The notes under the pieces were generated by a model. That model was not told the origin of the DNA, did not search any database, and saw only the letters and a program-made list of their open reading frames with translations. From Penelope pileata (taxonomy: Eukaryota > Chordata > Aves > Galliformes > Cracidae), in contig WBMW01005904.1 in the NCBI GenBank assembly GCA_013396635.1, forward strand, positions 1-64,000: a stretch of DNA of 64,000 bases. Reading direction: 5' to 3'. The position numbers were made by a program, and so were the translations under genes. Positions 28,140 to 39,489 of this stretch are shown in pieces. Position 1 is the first letter of the stretch. The number at the start of each line of letters is the position of its first letter.

Positions 28140-28235
28140 TTACAGCTTCAACTATTCTTCTTGAGCAGGGAGGTTGGACTAGATGATCTCCACAGGTCCC
28201 TTCCAACATCAAACATTCTGAGACTCAGTGATTTT
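28140..28235 (+). mobile_element. CR1 LINE, 3' tail only
   Basis: The bases around 28166-28206 read GGTTGGACTAGATGATCTCC followed by AGGTCCCTTCCAAC, the conserved 3' untranslated end of CR1. A decayed octamer tail (ATTCTGAGACTCAGTGA) follows. CR1 is the dominant avian non-LTR retrotransposon, and severe 5' truncation is its usual state. The 5' limit is uncertain by tens of bases, and the decayed tail suggests an old copy. Confidence 0.85.
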
Positions 28236-30880
28236 GCTTTGTTTGGACTTAATGCAGTGAAATGTACCTTTCAAATTCTGAACTTGGATAAGAGTTAAAC
28301 TTGGTGTTAAGTCTTTTACTGGGTACCTTATAATACCAGAGATTATTTTTTAATGTTTACTTTCAACAGTCTGGTGGCCAAAAATTCTATCCATGGAGCA
28401 AATCATGCTGGTGTGGTTGCTGCATTGACTTCTGATCTGCTGGGTGACTACATGAGCCACTTGGGCCCTAAGTTACATCTCTTGCTGCTGATTTGAATGC
28501 TATGTCATCCCAACAACACCTGATTTACTTTAAAGAATAACATGGAAAATAAGCTTTGAACTGGTTGGCTATTCCTTTCCATCTTTACCCTCATTTATGT
28601 CTATGACCCCCTCTGTTATGAACATCCTTTGTGACATGAAATACTGAAAGAGAGATTGGGGATCTGGGCAACACATTTCAGTATCTGTGAGATTAGGAGC
28701 AACATTTTTATTCTGATGAACATCAAGATTTATTGTTGGTTTAGGAGAATATTGACCTTGGCAACTCCTTAGTTTATATTTAACTTTTGGGTCAGTAACT
28801 CTGGGTATACACTTACTCAGAAGTCAATATCAACTTAATTAGTATTGGTAGGACATACCATCAAAATCTTTTTAAGGTAATAATTGGGTGTTTATTACTA
28901 AATACTATGAAGAATATATGTTTCATAGTAAATACCTGATGTAATTATGACAAAGATTTTCTTATTACAGTCAAGAAATTGTTGTCTATGGAGGCACTTG
29001 TTGCTAAAATACTAAAAAACAACACAAATCAGGGGTAGTTGTTTAGGCTTTGTTTCTTTTTTTCTGTTTGTTTAGATTCATAGAAACAGAAATTATTTCA
29101 GAGAATTAGGGACAAGAACATGTTTCTAACTCCCACTAAGAATGATTACATGGTAATTAAACGAGCACATAACCAATATTTCAAAGCAGTACAAGTACTC
29201 CTTTTGCCTCTCTGCCTAGAAACGTGCTTAAGCATAAGCACATTCTGCAAGCGTTATGGTTTTGTTTTTAATCTTTGTGTATGCACCACATATCAAGCAT
29301 ACCAAGGGCATTGATCCACAGTAAAGTGACTGCTACTGACAATATTCACTTCACCTTCCCATGTAGCATGATGCCATGGTCCTAGCCATAGGGAGCAAAG
29401 TGGGATCTGAGCTGCCAGCTCTTGCTGTTCCCATATTCATAAGCAGCAACTACAGCCTCATAGCTGATGAAGTGCACTTCAGTTGTGCTGAATTTAAATG
29501 AGATAGCTGTAGCACTTCACCTACCTTCAGATCAGAGTACTCCAACTTCCTTCAGAACTAGAGGAGCTCTGAATTGTGATACACAAAGAATTCTTCACAC
29601 TTCGTTTTCTCCTTCAGACCAAGTGTTGTCTTCCTCATCTTTGACACTGAGTCTCTCCACAATAGTGACACAGAAAATGACTTGAATAACAGAGATGTAT
29701 TATACAATTTCCAATTTCTGCTTAACAGTAGAACTGTATTTACACTCTTGCTTCTTGGAAATATTAGGCTTCCTTTAACATACCGTAGCCATGGCCATGC
29801 CCACCGTGAGGTTGGTGGAGACTTGGGCATATCACTATGACTAGCTAGACCCCATCAAGAGAAGCCTGGTTCTTCTGCAACACCATCCTGCGCAGCAGTG
29901 ACAGACTCATCCCTAGTGAACACCAAGTCCCAGCACTCCTGCTTGGAGTAACAGGAACATCATTTTCCTTGCATAGAAACAGAGAAGGATGGCAATGATT
30001 GCATCTGGTTTCATATGAGCCTGCTATTTGACACTCTTACTTTCTTTCTTACTTTCTTGTGTCCTATGAGGGTCAGGAAATAGAAATGGAGAAGAACCTT
30101 TCTTAGGCCTGTATGTTGTTCAATAACCAAATCTCAGTATTTAGGGATGGTTTCAAATTAACAGCAGAGTGGGAATTAATCCTGATACCAGATGTCAGTA
30201 ACTCCTACATGGCAGAAAAACATCAGTCTTTATATGGCTTTTGTGCCAGTCTCAGGAGTTAGCAGCACACAGGATGAAGATACAAACAGTTAAACAGCTA
30301 GCAACAGGCTAGTTCAAGAAGAAACAAGGATTTTGCTATATTAAGTTAATATATCTATTAGAAGTTTATATATATATAAAGACATGTAAACATTGCTTTA
30401 TAAATAGAAAACGGTCTTCTGAGATGCCTAGTTCTATTAATTAGTATGATGGACATATGAGCATGCATATATATACCAATCTTCTTTTGGGAAGATTAGA
30501 CATTTCTGAATTCAGACTGTATCAATGCCAAATATGTAATTATACTGACCAAGTCAAGATCTGACAACACTTTGACCCTAATGTTGACCCTAAACCTAAT
30601 TAATACTAAAGTAATGTAAATGTAACATCTATCAAACACAACAGGATGCTTCAAGAATGCCAAAGTGCACAAGTTCCCAAGTGAAAGCACACCTTATTGA
30701 TGCTGAGGATAATAGGGTCTGACTGAATGACAGGTTTTCCTGCAGTTCTCTTTCAAAGATAAGTTTTCAGATATCTGTTGTTCTTATTCAGACAATAGGT
30801 CTGTGATTATAGAGGAAATATTCTTTGTAGCGGCTTTTGCTCCTGTAAGCTGTAGTTTTAGTGAGATTTAATCTACTTAA
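28236..30880. other. Non-coding stretch between CR1 pieces
   Basis: No gene recognised. It holds a short (TA)n run at about 30366-30378. The open frames at 29467-29685 (plus) and 29558-29830 (minus) overlap each other and show no known motif. The sequence between 29340 and 29960 is somewhat GC-richer, but I see no splice signals or repeat family. Confidence 0.5.
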
Positions 30881-31065
30881 ATCATAGAATCATAGAATCA
30901 CAGAATCGCTTGACTTGGAAGGCATCTTTAAAGGTCATCTAGTCCAACTCCTCTGCAATGAACAGGGACATCTACAGTTAGATCAGGTTGCTCAGACCTC
31001 AGTCCAACCTGACCTTCAATGCCTCCAGGGATGGGGCATCCACCAATCTTGCCTAAATTTAGATT
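30881..31065 (-). mobile_element. CR1 LINE, 3' end fragment
   Basis: The plus strand starts with ATCATAGAATCATAGAATCA, the reverse complement of the CR1 octamer tail. It continues through CTTGGAAGGCATC, GGTCATCTAGTCCAACTC and AGATCAGGTTGCTCAGACC, then a GCCTCCAGGGATGGGGCATC block, all typical of the CR1 3' end. Only about 180 bases remain and no ORF2 frame can be followed. The subfamily differs from the copies at 32998 and 42991, which lack the AGATCAGGTTGCTCAG segment. The upper boundary is approximate. Confidence 0.9.
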
Positions 31066-32997
31066 AAGGACATGTAAAATCCCTCAAAGACTCAACAACA
31101 ACCTTCTCCATATATTCTCCAGGAATGCTTTCTTACACTGATGCTTATAATCATAACTTCCCCTTCTGTTCAGCCAACAGGTTCCCTAGACGCCTAAGTG
31201 TTGCTCAGTTGTACTGAACAGTAGCACTTAGATGAGTTCCCATTCTCTGTCTGAGAGCTCTTTGTGCAGTCAGATGGACATCCATTTCTGGAAGAGAAAG
31301 TCCCAAAGTTAAAATAGTCATCACTGCAATTGGTAATGATACTGTCTTCTTCCCCACCCCCCACAATTTTTCTATATGCTTTGCAAATCAATATCATAAT
31401 CGAGGGTTTTCCATCAAGAAATTGAGTTTTGTATCAATGCTTCAGGGAGCCTTGAATGTACATTCCAGGGTATTCTGTTTCATTTCTGTTGTGCAAAAAT
31501 ATAGTACTCTCAAAATAACTCTGACAGGTTTCTGTGACAGTTTGCTGGGATTAACTTCATTAAAGAGTGGGTATTTAGCTGGCTTATCATTAACAATCAA
31601 CAGAAGTAAAAGTCTTATGCTCCATGCACGAGAGTAAAGAAAAAGCTAGTTGGCTGCTATAAAGAATAGAGAGAACAAATTCCCTTCATCACCCTCTAAA
31701 TAGCTCAACAAATGTAGCATTTGAGGATGCAGCAGGCATTTTAAGACCAGATGGAATGATAAATGATGACTAAAATGGTTTTAGCAAGTTGTTAGGGGTT
31801 CAAAAGGAAAGAAAAATGGAATTGAATTGGTTATAGTTACCAGATATGGTACTTAATGATATTGCCATTGCACATCTGAAACCACATTTCCAGTGCCTAG
31901 TGCACAACACCTGGCCTCACAACCACTCCTGTTCTTCTTGTTGTAACACTTCATGTACTTGTTAATGATGGTGAGCAGAAGCCTTGCAGTACGTGACTGA
32001 GCTCACTCTTCCTGCAACCAGACATAATTATATCTGCTTGCTTTGGACAGGTTTCCAAACAATGCTGTGACTATATTTGTCTAAATCTGACATTTTAATT
32101 TTGTAAGAAGAAAGCATTCTTGCACTCCAACTGGCATCATGATCTGTCCAGGGCATTTCTTCAGCTGGCTGGCATGGGAATGGCATGTTCTGCAGCACTG
32201 ACATCAGAGCAAATCTGTCTGCAGCAGTGGGGAAACTCCCAGTTACTTGAGAACTGAACTCTTTACACTGTATTAGATCTGTCATAGAGCTGTCATTCAT
32301 GATGCAAAGCTTTCATTATACTTATGGGGCTGAAGTCAGGTTTCATTATATAAACAGAATTCCTGTTTTCAGAAAATCTATTTAAAAGGAAAGTGCAGTA
32401 ATGTGAATTATCCTTAACTTCTCTGTCGGATGCTGGAAATGAATACCGATCTTGAAAGAAAATAACGTTTCTCATACATGCCTAAATTTCACTCAAGTCC
32501 AAGTGGTAAATAACCCAGCTCTAGAACAGACTTTGAGGTGCCTGAGTTCATTGCATGCCTCCACATTCCACCTGGAATTTTCCTGAGTATCCTATTTCTG
32601 TTAGCCATTTATGCAGCTCTACAAGCTCTAGGGAAGATATCTCCCACCTGCAATGTAATCACACCAGGTGTCAGCCTACAACCATTTTAAATCTTCTGGT
32701 TGTATTGGTCTTGGTAGTAATCAATCTTCTGAATAGCAGTCTGCTGGCTGGACTGCACTACAAGAAGTAAACAAATACCTTAAGTTACACCATCATGGGT
32801 TATAACCAGCATATAACCTTGATAACATTGTCAAGAAGATCTGGAAACATTCCCAACAGGAAAAAAAAAAAAAGTCAAAAGCCTTAACCACTTAAGCTAG
32901 ACCCTGGATGAGTTTAACAGGAGGAGGACAAAGCAAGCTGATGCATGAGACTACATGTGCTGCTGGAATTATATTCAGTGTTGTGAATTCAGCCATG
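31066..32997. other. Non-coding stretch, nothing assigned
   Basis: No gene, RNA or repeat recognised. Open frames on both strands are under 95 codons. A short A tract lies at about 32861-32874. Confidence 0.55.
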
Positions 32998-33893
32998 ATC
33001 ACAGAATCACAGAATTGCAGGGGTTGGAAGGGACCTCAAGAGATCATCGAGTCCAACCCCCCTGCCAGAGCAGGTTCCCTACAGCAGGTTGCACAGGTAG
33101 GCGTCCAGGCGGGTCTTGAATATCTCCAGGGAAGGAGACTCCACAACCTCCCTGGGCAGCCTGTTCCAGTGCTCCGTCACCCGCACCGTGAAGAAGTTCT
33201 TCCGCATGTTGGTGCGGAACTTCCTGTGCTCCAGCTTAAGGCCATTGCCCCTTGTCCTGTCCCCACTGACCACCGAAAAGAGGTTCCCCACCTCCATTTG
33301 CCTCCCGCAACTAAAATACTTATAAACATGGATCAGGTCCCCTCTCAACCTTCTTTTCTCCAGGCTGAACAGACCCAGCTTACTGAGCCTCTCCTCATAG
33401 GGGAGATGCTCCAGGCCCTTTATCATCTTTGTGGCCCTCCGCTGGACTCTTTCCAGGAGGTCCCTGTCTTTCTTATACAGGGGAGCCCAGAACTGGATAC
33501 AGTACTCCAGCTGAGGCCTGACCAGGGCAGAGTAGAGGGGAAGGATCACCTCCCTCGACCTGCTGGCAATACTCTTTTTAATGCACCCTAGGATCCCATT
33601 GACCTTCTTGGCCACCAGGGCACACTGCTGGCTCATGGCCAACCTGTCATCTACCAGGACCCCCAGGTCCCTCTCTGTAGGGCTCCTCTCCAGCAGGTCA
33701 TCCCCCAGCCTGTACTGGTACATGCGGTTATTCCTCCCCAGGTGCAAGACTCTACACTTGCTTTTGTTAAACCTCATCAGGTTCCTCTCTGCCCATCTCT
33801 CCAGCCTGTCCAGGTCTTGCTGAATGGCAGCACAGCCTTCTGGCGTGTCAGCCACTCCTCCCAGCTTCGTGTCATCAGCAAACTTGATCAAGA
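32998..33893 (-). mobile_element. CR1 LINE, 5'-truncated, relatively well preserved
   Basis: The 3' octamer tail lies at 32998-33015 on the plus strand. The conserved GGGGTTGGAAGGGACCTC motif and the 3' part of ORF2 follow, up to about 33893, where similarity stops just before the FADD active-site motif. The element is about 0.9 kb of an originally about 4.5 kb LINE, so it is 5' truncated as CR1 usually is. The copy at 42991 differs from it by only about ten bases over roughly 370, so both are fairly young. The plus-strand open frames across the same region (for example 32908-33591) are antisense shadows. Confidence 0.97.
33079..33891 (-). pseudogene. CR1 ORF2 C-terminal remnant (reverse transcriptase end)
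   Basis: This is an uninterrupted 270-codon frame ending in a natural stop. Residues 4-7 are FADD, the reverse-transcriptase catalytic box (usually written YADD/FADD), followed by TKLGG. Further on are LVDDRLAMSQQCALVAKK (about 79-96), the LERVQRRATKMI region (146-157), LFSLEKRR (174-181), KFRTNMRKNFFTVR (224-237) and EHWNRLPREVVESPSLEIF (240-258). In an intact CR1 this protein nicks target DNA and reverse-transcribes the element RNA. Here the endonuclease and the first RT motifs are missing, so no function is expected. The first Met is merely the first in the truncated frame, not a real start. Confidence 0.9.
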
Positions 33894-36734
33894 TTTTAAC
33901 TTCTTGGGTCCGTACCTTAATTATTGAATTATTATGTAAAAGACAAAGAACAGCAGTTCTGGTCCAAGGTTTTCATCCTCAGAAGACGGTTGAGTACTCT
34001 GGATGCCAAGTGGATTAACAACCTCAACATTTCTTTCTGATTTCTCATACCCTGTATGGGCACTTCACATTAGACCAAGTGACTTTCTCTCTGTAGGCTT
34101 TCAGTAGCACTAGTGAAAGCACAGAAATAGTGTCAGTATTGTTTTCTGGCTTGCATATAGCTCTCATCACTGCACCAGTAAACCTTTTCAAAAGTGATAC
34201 AGGCAACATGATTATCAACTGTCATATGCAGTGCTTTTTTTTTTTTCCCTTAAAGAGAAATTTTCAAGTTTCTTTGAAAATTATTTAATAAATAATATGT
34301 AGACTGAGCTACGTATATTTGAAAACAACCCTGAAAGGTGTGTTTAAAAGAAGACAAGAGTGGGGTTTCTGACAGTGCTGTTGCACAACTATGCTGCAGT
34401 CTGAGCTTGCTGCTGGAGGTGCTGCCCTTCCATCCACGCCCTGGGCAGCCCCTGTTGGTACCTGCAGAGCCCCATGGCGCAGCCCGCTGTAAAAAGTTTG
34501 GAATGTAGGAGGACTAGGGAGCAGTCCGTATGCAAGGCTAATATCAAAATCTTGGATGCATCACTTTGCAGTAAAAAAACTTTGAGGCTATTCCTAAGCA
34601 AGATTATCCATATAGTTATAGATACTGAAGATGCCAGCATTCTGGAAACAGCCCTACACAATGCGGTCTGTCAGGAATAATAATTCAGGTGAAAGCTGAA
34701 CTTTCCAAGGAGCGAAATGTTTAAATGTCAGGTTTAACAACAGAGGAAGTGTTGGAATAACACATTGTTTCAACACCTTTCCTGTCATCATCCTGAATAT
34801 CTGGCATGTGAAGATAACAGATTTTTTCGAGATATTTGTGAAGATTTCTGGTTGTAGTCTTCCCTTACGGAGGAGGGAAAAACGTGTGATAGTGACAGTT
34901 TTTAAATTTGTAGTGAAATCTGTTCTGGTGAAAAGCACCTGACCAGCAGATCAGGAGATGAAAGCCCTCTTGTAGGAAGATAGTAGCATTTTGTTGCTGA
35001 GGCAACGCTCGTACATGGGAAATGTAGATTCAACTTTTTACTCTGGTATAGATTTTCTATGTATCCTAGGTGTCAGTTATGCATTGATTCAGTAAAGAAA
35101 CTTGATTTTCTGATGGTATGACTGATAATGAGCATGACTTTAAAGATGTAGTGAAACAAGAGCCTTAATTCTGTCCAGGTACTTTGTCTATTTTATTTGT
35201 AAGCTATGTAAGCTCCTCACAAGAACTGTCTCTCACTGTGATTTTGTGCATATGCCTAAAACAAAATAGCTCCATGGTCAGCTCCTGGGATGCTATCATA
35301 ACACACAAGTTAATGGTAGTAATAAAACCACATAGAACTCACTCAAGTTAATGGAAAAAATCCTCCCTTGTTCCTTTAGGTGTTTGTTTTTAACCCTGTA
35401 AAGTCAAATTCCATGATGAAAACTTCACTGAATATGAGTTCTAACAAGACATAATGCCTAGTTCGCTGGCATATCAAGAGCAGCAGATCTGTCAGGGTCC
35501 ACTGGATCAGGCCCTCCCACTGCCAGGGCTTTGCCTGCTTGGAGCAGTCATGTGCTTGAGAGGACTGGAAGCTGGGTTTCCATGGTTATGTAGCTCCCGA
35601 CTTTCTTTTAATAACACAGACAAGAGATTTGTTAATGTTCACTACTGATCATGAAAAGTAATAGAAAAAAGATAACCCCCATGGGCTTCAGATTTTGTTC
35701 TTCTGCAAAGAAGAAATATCAGATGAAAAAACAACAAAAATTCATTCACACAAGCTACTTGAAAACAGCAAAATGTGGCCTTTACGCCGTTGCTCATGGA
35801 TGGCTCAAATTTCAAAGCCCAGTGCTTCTGTTGCTATTGTAAATAAACCCATTCTGGTCTAAAGTATTGACCTTTGGTGGCAAATTTGTAAGAAGCATCC
35901 TGACATAGGAAGTGTTGCCATTGCAGTCAGTGGTCCATTCTTTACTGTTGCAGACAATCTTGCTAAAAACAGACAGGATATCTATGAATAATACGTTCAG
36001 AGAGGTTGTTATTCCTCTTCTACATGAAGGTGTGTCAAGATCCTTACTTTATGTGTCTGGTTGAACAGTAATTGATGTTAGTGGTCAGAATATGAAGTTA
36101 CCAATACAGCTCTCGCAGGTTTTAAAAGCAGTGCTGTATGGTGATTAATTCAATACTAATATCACTTTTCTGTTTTAAAAGGGCAATTACAAAAGAAATA
36201 AGCTGGCCACGTGTATACGTGGCAATTTCCAATCTGTTGAGGAAAAACATATTTTCAAGATCTGAAAATCTATTTTAAAATAAGAGTGGAAAAATATTTA
36301 ATACATCATTTATGATTCTAGACTAGAAATATTATTGAATGATAAGCCTTAAGGGATATGAAAATATACTCTGAAAAAACAGTATTGAAAAAAAACAATG
36401 CAGTACCTGTCCAAGGTTATCATAGTTGATACAAAGAATGGGATTTGGAGGATCTGGCTTACACTGTCAATGTCATTACATCCATAGTGATCTTCAGTAT
36501 GTCAGGTAGACTTGTATGTTCTACATCGGTTATTCAGAGGAATTGAAAAAAGTATAACTTATGCCAGGCTTATTCAGCATTTTCGAGAATCAAACCTGCT
36601 TTCAAATTGAGTTAGAAATCATGTTTGAGATTTATACTTCATACATCTAATTTTAGACAGCCACATTTGACCTTATTTCATATATGACTGGAATTTCTCC
36701 AATAATTATGAGTAATGATGTAGTCTACAAATAT
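33894..36734. other. Non-coding stretch with a small GC-rich pocket
   Basis: No gene recognised. A GC-rich pocket lies at about 34380-34490 inside an AT-rich background. The 90-codon minus-strand frame over it (34389-34661) resembles nothing I know. An 18-base palindrome containing an E-box lies at 36206-36223. Confidence 0.5.
36206..36223. promoter_or_regulatory. Short palindrome with a CACGTG E-box
   Basis: The arms GCCACGT (36206-36212) and ACGTGGC (36217-36223) are perfect inverted repeats around a four-base centre. The left arm and spacer contain CACGTG, the canonical site for bHLH-ZIP factors such as USF and MYC. No promoter features are visible nearby, so a functional role is unproven. 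Confidence 0.25.
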
Positions 36735-37205
36735 TCACAAAATCATAGGGGTTGAAAGGAATGTCTGAGGATCATCTAGTCCCACTCTCTGATAAAGCAG
36801 GTTCCCTACAGTACACAGGAAAAGTGTCCAGGTGGGTTTTGAGTATCTCCAGAGGAGGAGAATCCACAAGCTCTCTAAGCAGCCTGTTCCAGTGCTCTGT
36901 AATCCTCAAAGTACAGAATGTTTTCCTCATGTTCATATGGAACTTCCTATATTCCCGTTTGTGTCCATTGATCCTTATCCTGTTGCTGGACACCACTGAA
37001 AAGAGCCTGGTCCCTTCCACTTGACTCATCCTTTAGATATTTATAACCATTAATAAAATTCCCTCTCAGCCTCCTCTTCTCCAGGCTGAACAAGCCCAGG
37101 TCCCTCAGACTTTCCCGGTCCCCAATCATCTTTATGACCCTCTGCTGGACTCTCTTTAGAAGTTCCCTGTCTTTCTTGAACTGAGGAGTCCAGAATTGAA
37201 CACAA
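36735..37205 (-). mobile_element. CR1 LINE, 3' fragment with broken ORF2
   Basis: The plus strand reads AAAATCATAGGGGTTGAAAGG at the 3' tail side and runs through the ORF2 C-terminus. Two minus-strand frames cover it. One (36947-37219) carries ERVQQRVIKMIG and LGLFSLEKRRLRGNFINGYK. The other (36772-37029) carries SVVSSNRIRINGHKREYRKF and TEHWNRLLRELVDSPPLEIL. The change of frame near 37000 is a frameshift, so the copy is inactive. The GHKREYRKFHMNMRKTFCTL signature and tail match the copy at 55660-56293 (opposite strand) better than the copies at 32998 or 42991, which marks a second CR1 subfamily here. Confidence 0.93.
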
Positions 37206-38364
37206 TAAGAATTGGACACAGTATTCCTACAATGCTCTGAAGTGTTTGTATATAAGGAGTTACAGAAGTAAAAAATAGTATTTGATTTCTTAACTGTTTC
37301 AAATTACTTCGTTATAACTTTAAAGGAATATAGGGAGTGCAGATCCAGCTACTCTGTTACTCTGCTTCAAAAAACTTAGAATTTGTAAAGGTTCTGTTTC
37401 TGGTTGTGTTTGTTGGCTTTAAATGTGCTGAAATAAATAAAATGGAGAGGAAATCATTAAATGACATGTATATGACAAAAATACTACAAAATGTCACATC
37501 TTCTGAACAATGGATGGGTCAAGAGCTTAAGAAAGCAATAAGGACATCTCTGGGCTGCAGTTTCAGATAGATAAATACCAATATAAAAGTATATGGTTTT
37601 GAGTCCAGCAGCTAATATCTATTCTTTCTAGCTCCTGGCTGGAGATGAGCTAGTGATCCAAATAAGGAGCTTGTAAAGTGCTCTGGGGTCAGATGGGTTT
37701 TATGACAGAAGAGACACCCGTCTTTTGTGATGCCTAATAGCTTTCCACAGCTAATTGTTGACACAATTCTTATTGTTGGCACCACTTTGAGTTTCTGTGA
37801 GAACAAGGAGCCAAAGTACATAAACCTTAGAACATTACAGTGCTACAGTGGCCATTTTATTTTGTTTTTCCCGGGAACAAGCTGTACTCCTAATGAAACC
37901 TCTTAAATGTCAGAATAAATATCACATTTCATAACATATGCCTTCATTACTTCTTCAAATGAACAGATTTTCAAGCTGAAGTACTGAAATTTAGTCCTGA
38001 ATCTGAAGGTTCTTCAAAGGGGACCAGAAGTAGACTAACAAGTGTAGAGTACACCCGTTTACTAAGAGAAAAGTGTTGGCTGAGATGCTCTGGGAGAAGA
38101 AACCTTCTTTCTGGCTCGATTCAACTAAGCTTTTAAGTACTAATCAGCTCTGAAGATCTGAGTTCAATGAGACATTTCACATGCTTAAACTGAGATTTTT
38201 TTAATTACCTAGTTGAGCAGGAGTCAAGAATACCTCGCAATCAATAGAATAATGAGGAGTTTAAGAGAAACATAAGAAAAGTCTTCTATTAGTTTAGCAA
38301 TCCTGAACAACAGATACAGAAGCCAATGTGAAGTCCTGAAGTTCAAAGAGAAGATGGAATAAGT
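37206..38364. other. Non-coding stretch, nothing assigned
   Basis: No gene or repeat recognised between the CR1 fragment and the hAT-like element. Open frames are under 80 codons. Confidence 0.55.
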
Positions 38365-38715
38365 CAGGAATGTCCAACCCATGGCCCGTGGGCTGCATGC
38401 AGCCCGGTGCAGCTCGCAGTGTGGCTGCCCCCAGATGCTGCGTTGTCATGTCAACGGCTCTGGCCCACCCATAGCTCAGCAACCACCAAAAATCAGTATG
38501 CAATGGCACTGTGTGAGCTGAGGGAGGGCGCAAGGCAGTGCTAACTCTGCCTCTCTCCCTGCCACACGAACTCAGTTCCATCAAAGCCCGTGTGTATTGC
38601 CCAAGGCACGCACTTGTGCCTCTTCTTGAGTAAAACACAGTGATTGGCCATAGTAATATTTCAACCTACCTAAATGGTATCTCAAATGAAAACAGAACCT
38701 AAAAAAAGAAAAATC

Positions 38716-38835
38716 ATGGATGAAGGAAGAGTGTTCAACAAAAAATGGACATACGCTGCAAAACATGCATTTTATGCAATTCTTTTCGAATTGCATTTTA
38801 TGCAACTCAATTTTATGCAATTTGGTATCTATTGA
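38716..38835 (+). pseudogene. hAT-like transposase N-terminal remnant
   Basis: Read from the ATG at 38716, the frame gives MDEGRVFNKKWTYAAKHAFY and then a low-quality continuation to a stop at 38833-38835, about 39 codons. The codons just before the ATG encode EPKKRKI in frame. Lys/Arg-rich sequence followed by RVFN-x-x-WT is the usual start of Charlie-type transposases and of host genes domesticated from them, before the BED zinc finger. The normal continuation towards that zinc finger is absent. Instead the DNA repeats TTTTATGCAA three times (about 38769-38820), so the coding sequence has decayed or been rearranged. Confidence 0.5.
38774..38796. repeat. Inverted repeat within triplicated TTTTATGCAA motif
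   Basis: The arms ATGCAATTC (38774-38782) and GAATTGCAT (38788-38796) pair perfectly around five bases. The string TTTTATGCAA occurs three times between about 38769 and 38820. This is a local rearrangement inside the hAT remnant. Confidence 0.75.
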
Positions 38836-38840
38836 CATCA

Positions 38841-39489
38841 CTGGGAGAGGTCCAGTTCAAAAAATCAGGGGAGGAAAAAACAGTGTAGATGTTAAATTGC
38901 CCATACGTTTAAGACTTTGGGTCCCATTTAGATAATATTCTCACTTTATACATTAGTTGCATCATATTTTCTGATTAGTAATTCATTGATTCAAATAATA
39001 ATCATAAATCATAAATGAGATTCCCTTACACAGGAGTTACCTTACCTAGAAATTAAGAGAACTATACCAACTCTTATGACAGTCTACCCCAAACACACCT
39101 GAATCATAGAAGATAGCTTATATACATTGCTAAAATTTAATTCTACTGTGACTCTGAGAAGCTGTTTAGATCTTACATCTGTACTGTAATATTGTTATTC
39201 ACTCAGATTAATAATCTTCTGATTTTGTTTTTAAGCCTATATAATGAAAAATTGAAAAAATGTTCAGTAAAAGAGAAGTTTTTGAAGCCTGCCATGGATT
39301 TGATGCAATATATGATATTCAGTCAATAAATTCAGAACAGAAGCCACAAACATTTTTATGTGAATCTACAATGAATTCTATGGTTAATGGATGTTTTCTG
39401 AGATGAGAGAATAGAGTAAAACACTTTCCTTTAATGGATACAGGTGAAAATTACCAAAGACAGAGTATAAAACATTTTAGCTGTGCACT
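38841..39489. other. AT-rich non-coding stretch
   Basis: Nothing is recognised. This could still contain decayed body sequence of the hAT element, but I cannot see a right terminal repeat. Confidence 0.5.

Larger units (their letters stand above)
38365..38840 (+). mobile_element. Degenerate hAT (Charlie-type) DNA transposon, 5' part
   Basis: The left end at 38365 reads CAGGAATGTCCAACCCATGG, close to the CAGGGGTGTCCAACC-type terminal inverted repeat of Charlie-like hAT elements. It is followed by the family's characteristic GGCCCGTGGGCTGCATGC block and a GCAGCCCGG sequence. About 350 bases later a short frame opens with the Lys/Arg-rich then RVFNKKWT motif found at the N-terminus of hAT/ZBED transposases. 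No right terminal repeat is visible, so the copy is truncated or decayed beyond recognition. The family call rests on these two remembered signatures, not on an alignment. Confidence 0.6.

Noticed and set aside
32908..33591. 227-codon plus-strand open frame
   Set aside because: It is the antisense of the CR1 ORF2 remnant on the minus strand; peptide content is explained by the complement.
34380..34490. GC-rich pocket considered as a CpG-island promoter
   Set aside because: Only about 110 bases long with few CpG dinucleotides, and no TATA or initiator arrangement.
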